DNA of 64,000 nucleotides from SIG607 sp036307305 (lineage in GTDB: Bacteria > Bacillota > Clostridia > Oscillospirales > Acutalibacteraceae). The notes beneath the pieces are model-generated. The model did not search any database. It was not told the origin of the DNA and worked only from the letters and a program-made list of their open reading frames with translations. The stretch lies in the NCBI GenBank assembly GCA_036307305.1, contig JAXJXV010000007.1:1-64000 (forward strand), in the 5' to 3' direction. Within the stretch, counting starts at the first letter, position 1. The number at the start of each line of letters is the position of its first letter. Below, in pieces: positions 39,056 to 48,646 of the stretch. A program made the translations under genes and the position numbers.

Positions 39056-39790
39056 TCACACACCTCCTGTAGAAACGTTGCCCGTTTTGGCTTTATAGGC
39101 ATAGGTAGGACTGTTATCAAAATCGGGAACAGTGCCAAGCACGGGGATATCGAAGTGAGATATAAAGTCGTCTTCGTTTTTGATTGTCTGGTCAAGAGTA
39201 GCGATAAGAATAAGCAATACGCAAGTTGCGACGGCACCAAGCATTGCGAAAACTACACTGGTAGAAAGTGTCTGTGGGTAAACGCAGGAAGCAGAGTCTG
39301 ACATATCAAGAATCTCAACCGTTACAGAGGGAAGTACCTCTTCGGTGTAAGAGGGGGACAACTCTGTAAAAGCGTTAACAATAAGCTTTGCTTCACTTGC
39401 ACTTGTGCTTTTAAAGGAAATATCAATGAAAAGGCTTTCTTCATCTCGTCTTGAAATTGAAAAACCGCCCTTTAACTGCGAGTGACTGTATTTGCCGTCG
39501 ATAGCTTCGGAAAGGTCCTTGTAGATTTTCTGTGATTTAAGGATATCCACACAGGTATCAACAAGGTAAATTGAAGCAGAAAGGTCGTTGGTCTGAATAG
39601 AGTCGTTCGTGCTGTCGGTAATAATACCGCCGTTTGTAATAAGTATTGAAGTATTTGCACGGTATACGGGAGTTGCGAGAAAACTGCAATAACCGAAAGC
39701 AACGGCGCCACACAGCACAGCAACTATTACTACAAGCCAAATACGTCTTAAAATAATAGAAAAAATATTAGAAACAGTTAATTCGTTCAT
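39056..39790 (-). CDS. Wzz/CpsC-type polysaccharide co-polymerase
   Basis: This 244-aa membrane protein has helices at about 17-37 and 175-195 around an extracytoplasmic Wzz domain (P-V-Y-R-A-N-T-S-I-L-I). It ends in a short cytoplasmic tail that in this family activates the BY-kinase. It heads the cpsC-cpsD-cpsB-pgeF operon. No glycosyltransferase or flippase genes follow, so the polysaccharide locus itself is elsewhere. Confidence 0.9.
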   Translation of the reverse strand: MNELTVSNIFSIILRRIWLVVIVAVLCGAVAFGYCSFLATPVYRANTSILITNGGIITDSTNDSIQTNDLSASIYLVDTCVDILKSQKIYKDLSEAIDGKYSHSQLKGGFSISRRDEESLFIDISFKSTSASEAKLIVNAFTELSPSYTEEVLPSVTVEILDMSDSASCVYPQTLSTSVVFAMLGAVATCVLLILIATLDQTIKNEDDFISHFDIPVLGTVPDFDNSPTYAYKAKTGNVSTGGV

Positions 39791-39854
39791 AATCTTCTCC
39801 GTTTCTGCATAAATGCATTTTTAGATATATACCATTATATAACAGTTGTTTGGT

Positions 39855-41594
39855 TTAGTCAAGGTTAGTTTTTGGGTTTAAAGGCTGAACGTATAAAGTT
39901 TGTTCATTTGTGTAGATAACCATACCTGCCTTTGCACCTACAGGCTTCTTCACGTATTTTATCAGAGTATAGTCCACAGGAACGTTGGATGAGTTTGAAG
40001 CTTTGGAATGATACGCGGCAACTCTTGCGGCGTATAGGATATCCTCGTCCTTTACGCTGTCGTTTTCGCAAATTAAAACCGTGTGGCTGCCGGGAATATT
40101 TTTTGTGTGAAACCAGATATCCGTTTTCAGCGCGGTTTTAAGCGTCAATATATCGTTTTGGCGGTTATTTTTACCAACGAAAATTTTTGCACCGTCAGGG
40201 GTGGCGTACTGTATAAAGCTTGGCTTTTCATTTTTCTTTTTTTGAGATGGCTTACTGCTTTTTATAATTCCTGCCTCACTTAGCTCATCGCGGATTTCAT
40301 TAAGCTCTGCAATAGAAGTTGCTCGTGACAGGCTGTCTAAAACAGATTCAAAATAAACAAGGTCGTCCTCCGCCTTTTTGATAAGCTCAGAAAGCATCTT
40401 TTCAGCGTTATAGGATTTTTTATAATCTTTAAAATATTTATCCGCATTAGCCGAGGGGGAAAGAGCAGGGTCTAAGGGTATTGTTATTTTGCTTAGGTTT
40501 TCATCATAGTAATTTTCAGCCTCAAAGCAATGCATACCTGAAGAGAGTCTGTACAGATTGGCTTTTATAAGCTCACCGTATATACGCAGCTTTTCTCTGT
40601 CTGCGCAATCTTCAAGTTCTTTTTTTCTAAGTCCGATTTTCTTTTGAGTTCTGCTTATAAGTATATAAATGAGCTTAAAAATGTCCTGAGCGTTTTTTCT
40701 GATTCGCTCTGAATTTTCTTTTTCGGTGTAAAATGCTTCAAGAGCCTCGCTGAAATCGGTAAAGTATTTTTGGGTAAATTCATTAGAATACTGGTTTATA
40801 TCAGTAAAAGAAAAATCCTTCGGTGTGCCGTTTTTATCAAAAATCACCACAGGCGTATTATCCTGAGCGACAGACTTAACAAGAGAGTTAAGGATGCCGA
40901 CAATATTCATTTTCTGTGCATGGGTCAGATTGTTTACGGCTAAATCTCCATCACCTATACGATTGGAAAGTTCTCTTGCAACAAGGGGAGAAAGACCCTC
41001 TATCGTATCGAGAAATGCCTTGCGCAAAGGCAAGTTTCCAAGGGAAAGAATTTTTTCGGCAATAACGGCGGTTTTTGTTTCCAGAATATTAAGCTTGTTA
41101 GGTTTTTCGGGGGGAATATATTTTGCGCCCGACTGAATTATTCTGACAGAGCTTTCCAAATCGCTTCTGTGAACCGCGTCGATTATAGTACCGTTTTCGT
41201 CTGTTAAAATTATGTTAGGCTGACTGCCGATAAGCTCACAAACAAGACGGGGATAGATAACGTCTCCCATTTCATTAAGGGAAGAAAAAACGAAGGTAAT
41301 AACCCTTTCAAATCCGTTTTGCTCAATATCAACGATTCTGGCTGAGCTTAGGTATTTTCTGAGAAGCATACAAAACATAGGGGGAGAGGCGGGATTTTCG
41401 GGTCTTGAAGAGGTGATATGCACCCTTGCAGAGCCTTGCTTTGCTGACAAAAAAAGTCTGAACGCGCCCTCTTTACAGCGCAACAAAAACACCAGCTCGT
41501 CTTTTGAGGGCTGGTAAATTTTATCAAGATGGGCGCCCTTTAAAAAGGACATTTCATTTCTTAGCTTATAAAGAAAAATTCCGTCTAATGCCAT
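39855..41594 (-). CDS. rqcH: Rqc2 homolog RqcH (NFACT family)
   Basis: This 579-aa protein has the NFACT-N domain at the start (M-A-L-D-G-I-F-L-Y-K-L-R-N-E), a central helix-hairpin-helix and coiled-coil region and the NFACT-R domain near residue 460-540 (D-I-W-F-H-T-K-N-I-P-G-S-H-T-V-L). RqcH binds stalled 50S subunits and adds C-terminal alanine tails to the nascent chain for degradation. Older annotation calls it a fibronectin-binding protein. The next gene upstream overlaps by one base. Confidence 0.95.
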   Translation of the reverse strand: MALDGIFLYKLRNEMSFLKGAHLDKIYQPSKDELVFLLRCKEGAFRLFLSAKQGSARVHITSSRPENPASPPMFCMLLRKYLSSARIVDIEQNGFERVITFVFSSLNEMGDVIYPRLVCELIGSQPNIILTDENGTIIDAVHRSDLESSVRIIQSGAKYIPPEKPNKLNILETKTAVIAEKILSLGNLPLRKAFLDTIEGLSPLVARELSNRIGDGDLAVNNLTHAQKMNIVGILNSLVKSVAQDNTPVVIFDKNGTPKDFSFTDINQYSNEFTQKYFTDFSEALEAFYTEKENSERIRKNAQDIFKLIYILISRTQKKIGLRKKELEDCADREKLRIYGELIKANLYRLSSGMHCFEAENYYDENLSKITIPLDPALSPSANADKYFKDYKKSYNAEKMLSELIKKAEDDLVYFESVLDSLSRATSIAELNEIRDELSEAGIIKSSKPSQKKKNEKPSFIQYATPDGAKIFVGKNNRQNDILTLKTALKTDIWFHTKNIPGSHTVLICENDSVKDEDILYAARVAAYHSKASNSSNVPVDYTLIKYVKKPVGAKAGMVIYTNEQTLYVQPLNPKTNLD

Positions 41595-42274
41595 TAAAGG
41601 TTCTCCAGTAAATCTTTTATGTGTTCTCTTACTTTAGTGAGATATGTCAGCTCGTCTGTTTTTTGAGATAGGCTTTTAATATCCTCAATGCAGTTGTCAA
41701 TACGACGAAATTGTTTTGAAAGGTATAGCCTACCTTCTTCAGAAGAAGCGGTAACCATACCTGTATATTCACTGCCCATGGGCAAAAGGACTTTCTTACC
41801 GCTGAAACGTGCGCAAATAACGGTATATACCTTGCCGTTTTCGGTCAAAGGTATCTCCTTTGTTATTTCGTACGAGTTATCAAAAAGGTAGGTTCTCAGT
41901 ATTTCAGCGCTTGTCATTGGCTGAAGCAAAAGGGTAATACCGTTGTTTTTAAGCCACTGACAGCTCTGAAGAATATGAGAAATAACATCGCCACCCATCC
42001 CCGCAACAATTATGGTATCGGCTTCACCCGCGTTTACGGGTGAAATGCCGTCACCAAGCCTTGTTTCAATATCAGAGATACGGAATCTGGCGATGTTTTC
42101 CTTAGCTTTGTTAAGGGGTTTTTCGTTTATATCACAGGCTATGATTTTACTGCACTTGCCCGACAAAGACAGGGCAATAGGCAGATAAGCGTGGTCGGTA
42201 CCTATATCGGCAACCCTTGAGCCCACAGGTACCAAATCGAATATAACCTGTAAACGCTTAGATAAAGGACGCAT
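41594..42274 (-). CDS. trmK: tRNA (adenine-22-N1)-methyltransferase
   Basis: This 226-aa SAM-dependent methyltransferase has V-A-D-I-G-T-D-H-A-Y-L-P near residue 20 and the V-A-G-M-G-G segment near residue 90, which identify TrmK. It modifies A22 in the D-loop of some tRNAs. It overlaps genes on both sides by one base. Confidence 0.93.
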   Translation of the reverse strand: MRPLSKRLQVIFDLVPVGSRVADIGTDHAYLPIALSLSGKCSKIIACDINEKPLNKAKENIARFRISDIETRLGDGISPVNAGEADTIIVAGMGGDVISHILQSCQWLKNNGITLLLQPMTSAEILRTYLFDNSYEITKEIPLTENGKVYTVICARFSGKKVLLPMGSEYTGMVTASSEEGRLYLSKQFRRIDNCIEDIKSLSQKTDELTYLTKVREHIKDLLENL

Positions 42275-42474
42275 TATTTATCCTTGAAATATTCGTTAAG
42301 CTTTGCAATAAGAGCGTCACAGTCAGTATTGTGTACTTCACAGGCAGCCTCAATAGATTCGCCTCTTGAAGCGGGGCAACCCAGACAGTGCATACCGATT
42401 TCAAAGAAATATTTTGCGCAGCCTGTATCAAGGTCAAGTACGTCGCCTATAAGCATATCTTTTGTGATTTTCAT
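42274..42474 (-). CDS. DUF1858 domain protein
   Basis: This 66-aa protein matches DUF1858, a small domain with a conserved C-x-x-C (C-L-G-C-P) that also occurs next to hybrid-cluster proteins and in ScdA. The helix after M-L-I-G-D-V-L-D is typical. It is probably a redox or regulatory peptide. Confidence 0.9.
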   Translation of the reverse strand: MKITKDMLIGDVLDLDTGCAKYFFEIGMHCLGCPASRGESIEAACEVHNTDCDALIAKLNEYFKDK

Positions 42475-42492
42475 TTTGGTTTCTCCTTTGTT

Positions 42493-43464
42493 TTAAAATA
42501 ATACTGTTGGTTTATTTAAATCACTTTTTCCGTGATTATAAAGCTTTCTGTTGTCCATTGACCACAGTCTTGAGGAAAATTCGCCAATCTCTACGTTTTC
42601 AACGGCTTCTTTCATTTCATAAATACGAGCGTCAAGCATATCAAGTTCGCTGAGTATTTCAGCCTCGATAAACATTGGACGCACCGCCGCGCCGAACTCA
42701 GGGTCGCCGTGATGGGATAGAAGCATATGCTCAATAAGATTTGAGGTTTCTTCGCTTACCCCCACCTTATTGGCGGTCTGTCTTACCGTAATCGCGCCCT
42801 CGGCAAGATGGCCGATAAGGTTGCCCTTTACACTGTAGCCCGTTGCAATTCCGCTGTCAGCTACTTCAAATTCATCGATTTTAGCAATGTCGTGAAGAAT
42901 TGCGCCTGAAATAAGAAGCTCTTTGTTTACAAAAGTATAAATACTGCAAATGTTTTCACACATACGAACTATTGAAAGAGTGTGAAGCAGTAAGCCGCCG
43001 CGTATAGCGTGATGAAGCTTGAAGGCGGCCGGCCAGTAAAGCAAAGAAAGTCTTCTTTCATTTAAAATAGTGGTTACAAGAAGAGATAACTCTTTGTCCT
43101 CGAATTCTGAAGCAATTTCAAAAAGAGCGTTGTACATAGCAGAGCTGTCATATTCTGCGCTCTTTACAAAATCCTCGATTTTAACGTTATCTTCATCACT
43201 GACAGGACGGATTTTTTCGATTCTTAACTGGTCACTGCCGTTATAAACGGAAATAGTGCCGCGTATTTTCACAAGAATATTTGCATCGTATACGCCGTGG
43301 AGGTTTTCATTATAGTTCCACAGCTTACCGTTGATTTCACCTTCGCTGTCCGAAAGGGTGAAATCAAGATAGGTATCTCCCTTTGAAGAGGTTTTTTTAT
43401 CAACGCTTTTTATAAGGCAAAAGCCCTCAACAAGATTTTTACCGTCAATAGATTTAAAATTCAT
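42493..43464 (-). CDS. YhaM-like 3'-5' exoribonuclease (OB fold + HD domain)
   Basis: This 323-aa protein has an N-terminal OB-fold (about 15-90) and a C-terminal HD domain with the metal motif H-D-I-A-K near residue 190, preceded by H-H-A-x-x-G-G-L-L-x-H-T. This is the YhaM/CBF1 layout, a 3'-5' exonuclease acting on RNA and single-stranded DNA. It is the first gene of the yhaM-like, DUF1858, trmK, rqcH series. Confidence 0.9.
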   Translation of the reverse strand: MNFKSIDGKNLVEGFCLIKSVDKKTSSKGDTYLDFTLSDSEGEINGKLWNYNENLHGVYDANILVKIRGTISVYNGSDQLRIEKIRPVSDEDNVKIEDFVKSAEYDSSAMYNALFEIASEFEDKELSLLVTTILNERRLSLLYWPAAFKLHHAIRGGLLLHTLSIVRMCENICSIYTFVNKELLISGAILHDIAKIDEFEVADSGIATGYSVKGNLIGHLAEGAITVRQTANKVGVSEETSNLIEHMLLSHHGDPEFGAAVRPMFIEAEILSELDMLDARIYEMKEAVENVEIGEFSSRLWSMDNRKLYNHGKSDLNKPTVLF

Positions 43465-43544
43465 AAAATTGTCCTCATTATAGTATTTTCTTGCCTTGTT
43501 TATTATACATCAATAATATCCTTAGTGCAATAGATTTTACAAAA

Positions 43545-43573
43545 AAAGAAACAGCCGAAGCTGTTTCTTTTAA
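43545..43573 (-). terminator. Terminator after ireB
   Basis: AAAGAAACAGC (43545-43555) pairs with 43560-43570 around a CGAA loop. The poly-A on the plus strand gives a T run for the leftward ireB transcript. Confidence 0.85.
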
Positions 43574-43574
43574 A

Positions 43575-43820
43575 TTAATCTGCAACATAGAACTTTACAA
43601 GACTCTGGAGAAGTGTATCTCGGTCTACGCGTCTTATAAGATTACGAGCATTGTTATGTGTAGTTATATAGGTCGGGTCCTCAGAAAGAATATATCCGAC
43701 AATTTGATTGATAGGATTATAGCCCTTTTCCTTTAATGCGTCGTAAACCTGTAAAATAATTTTACGGATTTCAAGCTCTTCGTCATTAATTAAAGAAAAT
43801 TCAACTGTTTTATCCATCAT
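43575..43820 (-). CDS. IreB-family regulatory phosphoprotein (UPF0297)
   Basis: This 81-aa protein has the invariant segments Y-D-A-L-x-E-K-G-Y-N-P-I-N-Q-I-V-G-Y-I-L-S-E-D-P-T-Y-I and N-A-R-N-L-I-R. In enterococci IreB is a substrate of the Ser/Thr kinase IreK and affects cephalosporin resistance. In many Firmicutes it neighbours ruvX and alaS, but here it is alone. Confidence 0.93.
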   Translation of the reverse strand: MMDKTVEFSLINDEELEIRKIILQVYDALKEKGYNPINQIVGYILSEDPTYITTHNNARNLIRRVDRDTLLQSLVKFYVAD

Positions 43821-43884
43821 TAAACACCTCTTTTATATTATATTACTACACTTTTTAAAAAAGTACAAGTAAAAAAATTATGAA

Positions 43885-46275
43885 CTACATTCTCAGTGAA
43901 GCGCCCTTGGCGTCAAGCTTCTTTATAACGCGCTTTACAGCGGCATCAATCTGCTCGTCGGTAAGGGTGGCTTCAAGACTTCTGAGAGTAACGCTGAAGG
44001 CTACGCTCTTTTTGCCCTCGGGAATCTGATTGCCTTCGTATACGTCAAACAGTTCAACGTTTTCGCAAAGCTTTCCTGCGGCTTCCTTAATAATATCCTG
44101 TAAATCGCCCACAGGGATATCCTTGTCGCACAACAGGGCAAGGTCTCTTGTAACGGCGGGGAATTTGGGTAACGGTTTATAAAGAGTCTTTTCGGGAATA
44201 ACGGCAAATAGCTTATCAATATAGATTTCAGCAACGTAAGCGCGTGTACCCATGTCGTATTTATGGAGAACGTCGGGATGAACTTCACCTAAAACGGCAA
44301 ATTTTTCTTCACCTATATAAACCTCTGCCTGTCTTCCTGGGTGGAGGAAAACCTCGCTGCTCTTAACAAACTTGCCCGTCTGACCGAATACCGACAGTAC
44401 TTCTTCAACCACACCTTTAAGTGTAAAGAAATCTTCGTCGTTTCCGTACATACCGATGCACATAGTTGGGATTTCATCAGGAGCGTCGGTCAGTGGCAGA
44501 GCTTTAGGAATAAAGCGTTTACTTATTTCAAAGAAGCGTACGTCACTGTTTTTGCGGTTGTAGTTGGTTGAAAGAACGGTGAGCATACTGGTGATAAGCT
44601 GAGTACGCATTGTAGAGTATTCGTCGCCGAGGGGATTAAGAAGCTTAACAGTCTGTCTTCTGCTGTCGTCTTCATTCAGACCCAGTGTATCAAGAGCCTT
44701 TGAGGAAATAAAGGAATAGGTGGCGATTTCGTTTGCGCCCAAAGAAATCATAGCAGATTTAATTAAATCAGATTTGATTCTTTCGGCATTTTTCCTTCCG
44801 CGTCTTACGTTACCTGTCATAGCAGTGCTTACTATATGGTCGTAGCCGTATATACGCATAATTTCTTCTGCAAGGTCGGCTCTGCCCTCGATATCATCGC
44901 GGATAGAGGGAACGCTTACCGTAAGAACGTTGCCATCAAGCTTGGTTTCAAGACCTAAGTCAGAAAGAATTCTTACCATTTCTTCCTTTTCTATATTAAG
45001 ACCTAAAAGGGCGTTTATAGAATCGGTTGTACAGGTGAGTATTTTGTTTTCGGGAAGTGACTCGTATTTGTCAATAACACCGTCAATGATATCACCTGCA
45101 TCAAGGGCGTTGATGAGATTTAAGGCTCTGTCCATAGCAAAGCCTGTATTGTTAACGTCTATACCTTTTTCAAATCTGCCAGAGCTTTCGGTACGAATAC
45201 CCAAGGCTCTGCCTGTACGACGTATGTTGTCACGCTTGAATTTTGCTGATTCAAGGAACAAATCGGTGGTAGTATCGGTGATTTCGCTTTCAAGACCGCC
45301 CATAATACCTGCAAGACAGGAGGGCTTCTGACCGTCTGCAATTACAAGCATATCGGGGGTGAGGTTATGCTTTTTCTCGTCAAGAGTCTGAATGAATTCG
45401 CCGTCCTTTGCGTTTCTTACAATGATGTGCTTGTCTGCAAGGTCGTTGTAATTGAAGGCGTGCATTGGCTGTCCTGTTTCAAGCATAACAAAGTTAGTGA
45501 TATCCACTATATTGTTAATAGGACGCATACCGCAAGTTTTCAGCACCTGCTTCATCCAGTCGGGAGATTCCTTAATGCGAAGATTCTTAACGACTCTGCC
45601 TACGTATCTTGGGCAAAGCTCGTAGTTTTCAACGTCGATTTTAATAAAATCGTTAATATCCTGTCCTATAGTAGTATAATCGGTAGCGGGTATTTTAAAG
45701 GGAGTACCAAGTACAACGCTAACTTCCTTAGCTACACCTATAATGCAGTTGCAGTCAGGACGGTTAGCGGTAATCTTAAAGTCTATTACATAGTCTTTAA
45801 GACCTAAAATATCACGCATATCGGTACCTGGAGCATACTCGTCCTTTAAAATAAGAATACCGTTTACAGAGGCGCCCACGTAGTCGGCTTCAGTAAGCTC
45901 AAGCTCACCGCCTGAGCAGAGCATACCGTGGGATTCAACACCGCGAAGCTTACCTTTGGTTATATGGGTGCCGTCGGGGAGATAAGAATCGTGAAGGGCT
46001 GCGGGAACAAGAGCGCCCTCAAAAACGTTCTGAGCACCTGTAACTATCTGAACAAGCTCACCTTTACCTGTGTCCATCTGACAAATTTGTAAATGGTCGC
46101 TGTTTTCGTGAGGAGCAATAGAAACGATTTTAGCCGCAACAACGTTGCTCATTTTATCTGCAAGATTTTCAATGGACTCAACCTCGAACCCTGCCATAAC
46201 CATTTTATCGCAAAGCTCTTCTACGGATACGTTAATATCAACGTAGTATTTAAGTGTATTAAGTGCAATTTTCAT
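43885..46275 (-). CDS. pheT: Phenylalanine--tRNA ligase beta subunit
   Basis: This 796-aa protein has the full bacterial PheT layout: N-terminal tRNA-binding EMAP-like domain (about 40-150), B3/B4 editing domain, B5 domain, a class II-like core and a C-terminal FDX-ACB anticodon-binding domain (about 700-796). It pairs with PheS as an alpha2beta2 enzyme. It follows pheS by 18 bases. Confidence 0.97.
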   Translation of the reverse strand: MKIALNTLKYYVDINVSVEELCDKMVMAGFEVESIENLADKMSNVVAAKIVSIAPHENSDHLQICQMDTGKGELVQIVTGAQNVFEGALVPAALHDSYLPDGTHITKGKLRGVESHGMLCSGGELELTEADYVGASVNGILILKDEYAPGTDMRDILGLKDYVIDFKITANRPDCNCIIGVAKEVSVVLGTPFKIPATDYTTIGQDINDFIKIDVENYELCPRYVGRVVKNLRIKESPDWMKQVLKTCGMRPINNIVDITNFVMLETGQPMHAFNYNDLADKHIIVRNAKDGEFIQTLDEKKHNLTPDMLVIADGQKPSCLAGIMGGLESEITDTTTDLFLESAKFKRDNIRRTGRALGIRTESSGRFEKGIDVNNTGFAMDRALNLINALDAGDIIDGVIDKYESLPENKILTCTTDSINALLGLNIEKEEMVRILSDLGLETKLDGNVLTVSVPSIRDDIEGRADLAEEIMRIYGYDHIVSTAMTGNVRRGRKNAERIKSDLIKSAMISLGANEIATYSFISSKALDTLGLNEDDSRRQTVKLLNPLGDEYSTMRTQLITSMLTVLSTNYNRKNSDVRFFEISKRFIPKALPLTDAPDEIPTMCIGMYGNDEDFFTLKGVVEEVLSVFGQTGKFVKSSEVFLHPGRQAEVYIGEEKFAVLGEVHPDVLHKYDMGTRAYVAEIYIDKLFAVIPEKTLYKPLPKFPAVTRDLALLCDKDIPVGDLQDIIKEAAGKLCENVELFDVYEGNQIPEGKKSVAFSVTLRSLEATLTDEQIDAAVKRVIKKLDAKGASLRM

Positions 46276-46293
46276 TTTTTATTACTCCTTTCC

Positions 46294-47313
46294 TTAAAAC
46301 TGGTCAAGAAAACGCTTGTCGTTTTCGAAAAGCAGACGGATGTCGCTTATTTTATAACGGGTGGTTGTGAGTCGGTCAAGACCGATACCAAAAGCAAAGC
46401 CTGTATATTCCTCAGGGTCAATACCGCAGTTTTTAAGTACGTTGGGATGAACCATACCTGCGCCTAAAATTTCTATCCAGCCTGCGCCCTTACAAACACG
46501 GCAACCCTTACCGCCGCATTCGGAACAGGTTACGTCAACCTCAACACTGGGCTCGGTAAAGGGGAAGAAGGACGGACGGAATTTAACCTTGGTTTCAGGA
46601 CCGTAAATTTCGTGAGCAAACTGTTCAAGCACACCCTTAAGGTCGCACATGGTTATACCCTTGTCTACAACAAGACCTTCAATCTGATGGAAAACGGGAG
46701 AATGGGTAGCGTCAACCTCGTCAGCGCGGAAAACTCTGCCAGGGCATACCATACGGATAGGAGGCTGTGTTTTCTCCATTGTACGCGCCTGTGCGGCTGA
46801 GGTCTGCGTACGAAGCAATAAGGAATCGGTAAGATAAAAGGTGTCCTGCATATCTCGGGCAGGATGGTCGGCAGGAACGTTAAGCTGTTCGAAGCAATAA
46901 TGGTCGGTTTCAACCTCAGGGCCGTCAACTACGTCAAAGCCCATAGACTGAAAAATGTCAAGCATATCGTCAAGCACTTTATTAAGAGGATGCAAAGAGC
47001 CTATTTTACGCTTTTTAGAGGGCATAGTAACGTCAACGGTTTCCTCTGCAAGTTTTTTATTCTGTTCAAGCTTTTCGATAACCACGCTTTTTTCGGTAAT
47101 TGCATTGTCAATTGCCTCACGTACCTTGTTAGCAATTTGTCCCACGATAGGTCTTTCCTCAGCGGATAGACTTCCCATAGACTTAAGGATAGAGGTTATT
47201 TCACCCTTTTTGCCAAGATATTTAATACGGATTTCTTCAAGAGCCTGACGGCTGTCACTGCTTTCTACGGCCGAAAGGGCATCGAGCTGTAATTGTTCAA
47301 GCTTATCTTTCAT
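46294..47313 (-). CDS. pheS: Phenylalanine--tRNA ligase alpha subunit
   Basis: This 339-aa class II catalytic subunit has motif 2 near F-H-Q-I-E-G-L-V and motif 3 G-F-A-F-G-I-G-L-D-R-L near residue 310. An extra C-S-E-C-G-G-K-G-C-R-V-C zinc-like loop is visible near 270. ATG 47313 follows GGAGG. A T-box lies upstream. Confidence 0.97.
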   Translation of the reverse strand: MKDKLEQLQLDALSAVESSDSRQALEEIRIKYLGKKGEITSILKSMGSLSAEERPIVGQIANKVREAIDNAITEKSVVIEKLEQNKKLAEETVDVTMPSKKRKIGSLHPLNKVLDDMLDIFQSMGFDVVDGPEVETDHYCFEQLNVPADHPARDMQDTFYLTDSLLLRTQTSAAQARTMEKTQPPIRMVCPGRVFRADEVDATHSPVFHQIEGLVVDKGITMCDLKGVLEQFAHEIYGPETKVKFRPSFFPFTEPSVEVDVTCSECGGKGCRVCKGAGWIEILGAGMVHPNVLKNCGIDPEEYTGFAFGIGLDRLTTTRYKISDIRLLFENDKRFLDQF

Positions 47314-47322
47314 ATTTTTTCC

Positions 47323-47582
47323 TCCAAAAATAAAAATAGTCCCCGTCCCATAACAAAGGGACGAAGACGAGAAATTCTCCGCGGTACCACCCAGATTTTA
47401 GCATAGAGCCAACACTCTTTGAAAATATAACGGTTTTCAGCCCGTTGACGCTTACTGTTATTTCGGCGCCACCGCTCAGAAGGGAACTTCGGTAAAAGGA
47501 CCATTTGTATTTTTCAGCCTTGAATACAATCTCTGTGAAGGTCTTGTTTTAACTACTTTCCTTCGTCAATGCGTTTGATATC
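47323..47582 (-). promoter_or_regulatory. T-box riboswitch controlling pheST
   Basis: The conserved T-box sequence GGGTGGTACCGCGG is at 47379-47392 on the minus strand. It is followed by a terminator hairpin (47339-47349 with 47358-47368) and a T-rich run to 47323. The upstream 190 bases form the specifier-stem region. TTC triplets fitting phenylalanine are present, but I cannot fix the specifier position by eye. Uncharged tRNA-Phe should stabilise the antiterminator and switch on pheS and pheT. Confidence 0.92.
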
Positions 47583-47588
47583 TTTAAA

Positions 47589-47617
47589 ATAGTAGCATAT
47601 TATTAAATAAAAATCAA
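47589..47617 (-). promoter_or_regulatory. Promoter of the T-box-pheS-pheT transcript
   Basis: On the minus strand a TTGATT (47612-47617) and a TACTAT (47589-47594) have a 17-base spacer, just ahead of the T-box. Confidence 0.65.
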
Positions 47618-47682
47618 CCTTTTTATTAAAAAAATTGAAAATTATATTTTTATATGGTATACTACAAAACGGAGGCGGTAAT

Positions 47683-48228
47683 ATGTATACTCATTTTAAG
47701 GAACAAAGCTATAGCGCTGCAAAGGAAATTATTGAAAAAGGAAAGCTTAATAAAGGCGATATCCTTGTCGTTGGCTGTTCTACCAGTGAAACACTTGGAC
47801 AGAAAATCGGTACCGATTCTTCTCCCGAAGCGGCGCAGTATATATTCGACGGAATTTACGAGGCGGCAAAGGAAAGCGGCGTGTTTGTTGCCGCGCAGTG
47901 CTGTGAGCATCTTAACCGCGCTTTGATTGTTGAGCGTGAGGCTGTGGGAAATTGTGATATCGTTAACGCCGTGCCTAAAGCTAAGGCGGGTGGAAGCTTT
48001 GCTACCGCCGCATACAGTGCTTTTAAAGAGCCTGTGGCTGTTGAGGAAATTAAGGCACAAGCAGGTCTTGATATCGGATTTACTATGATAGGTATGCACA
48101 TAAAAAAGGTAGCAGTACCCGTTCGTCTTGAAAATAATAAAATAGGTAATGCCACCGTTTTAGCTGCCAGAAGCCGCCCGAAATTTATCGGCGGAATAAG
48201 AGCAAATTACGATGATAATCTGCTTTAA
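47683..48228 (+). CDS. UPF0340/TIGR01440 family protein (DUF436)
   Basis: This 181-aa soluble protein has the family segments V-V-G-C-S-T-S-E near residue 33, C-C-E-H-L-N-R-A-L near 74 and G-M-H-I-K-K-V-A-V-P-V near 145. The biochemical role is unknown. ATG 47683 follows GGAGG; upstream in-frame starts lie inside AT-rich non-coding sequence. It is monocistronic with a strong terminator. Confidence 0.9.
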   Translation: MYTHFKEQSYSAAKEIIEKGKLNKGDILVVGCSTSETLGQKIGTDSSPEAAQYIFDGIYEAAKESGVFVAAQCCEHLNRALIVEREAVGNCDIVNAVPKAKAGGSFATAAYSAFKEPVAVEEIKAQAGLDIGFTMIGMHIKKVAVPVRLENNKIGNATVLAARSRPKFIGGIRANYDDNLL

Positions 48229-48243
48229 AGATTGGATAGCGTA

Positions 48244-48271
48244 CGGGAGGATTTGCATCCTCCCGTTTTTT
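48244..48271 (+). terminator. Terminator after the UPF0340 gene
   Basis: CGGGAGGAT pairs with ATCCTCCCG around TTGC, followed by six T. The stem sequence is the same as one arm of the repeat at 51972-52054. Confidence 0.9.
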
Positions 48272-48281
48272 GATGTTATTT

Positions 48282-48644
48282 TTAAGAAATTGTTTTAAGG
48301 GAAAACTTTTCACTGATTCGAAGGTGATGCAGTCGTTCCTTAAGCTCGGCTGACTCTTTCATAAAGTCCTCGCTGTCGCCAAGGCGCACTCTTGCTATTG
48401 AGTATCCTATTTCTTCAAGAGCGCCGTGATTTGTAAAAAACATAAGCACTGTGTCGTATTTATCCCAGTTGTTCTGTAACTGAGACAGAGGTTCAGCAGT
48501 GCTTTTTTCTTGTCTGAACGCTTCTTCGCATTTATCTAAATCATCAAGAAGCACTTTACAGCATCGGTCTATAGTTAAGGAAGACGCAATTATAAGGCTA
48601 ATAACAATAAACAGTAAAGTAAAAGCCGCAATAAGACGTTTCAA
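48282..48644 (-). CDS. DUF4363 family protein
   Basis: This 120-aa protein has one N-terminal membrane helix (about 5-25) and an extracytoplasmic helical domain with paired cysteines near the helix end (R-C-C). The family usually follows a DUF421 gene, as here with a 2-base gap. The function is unknown. Confidence 0.85.
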   Translation of the reverse strand: MKRLIAAFTLLFIVISLIIASSLTIDRCCKVLLDDLDKCEEAFRQEKSTAEPLSQLQNNWDKYDTVLMFFTNHGALEEIGYSIARVRLGDSEDFMKESAELKERLHHLRISEKFSLKTIS

Positions 48645-48646
48645 AA

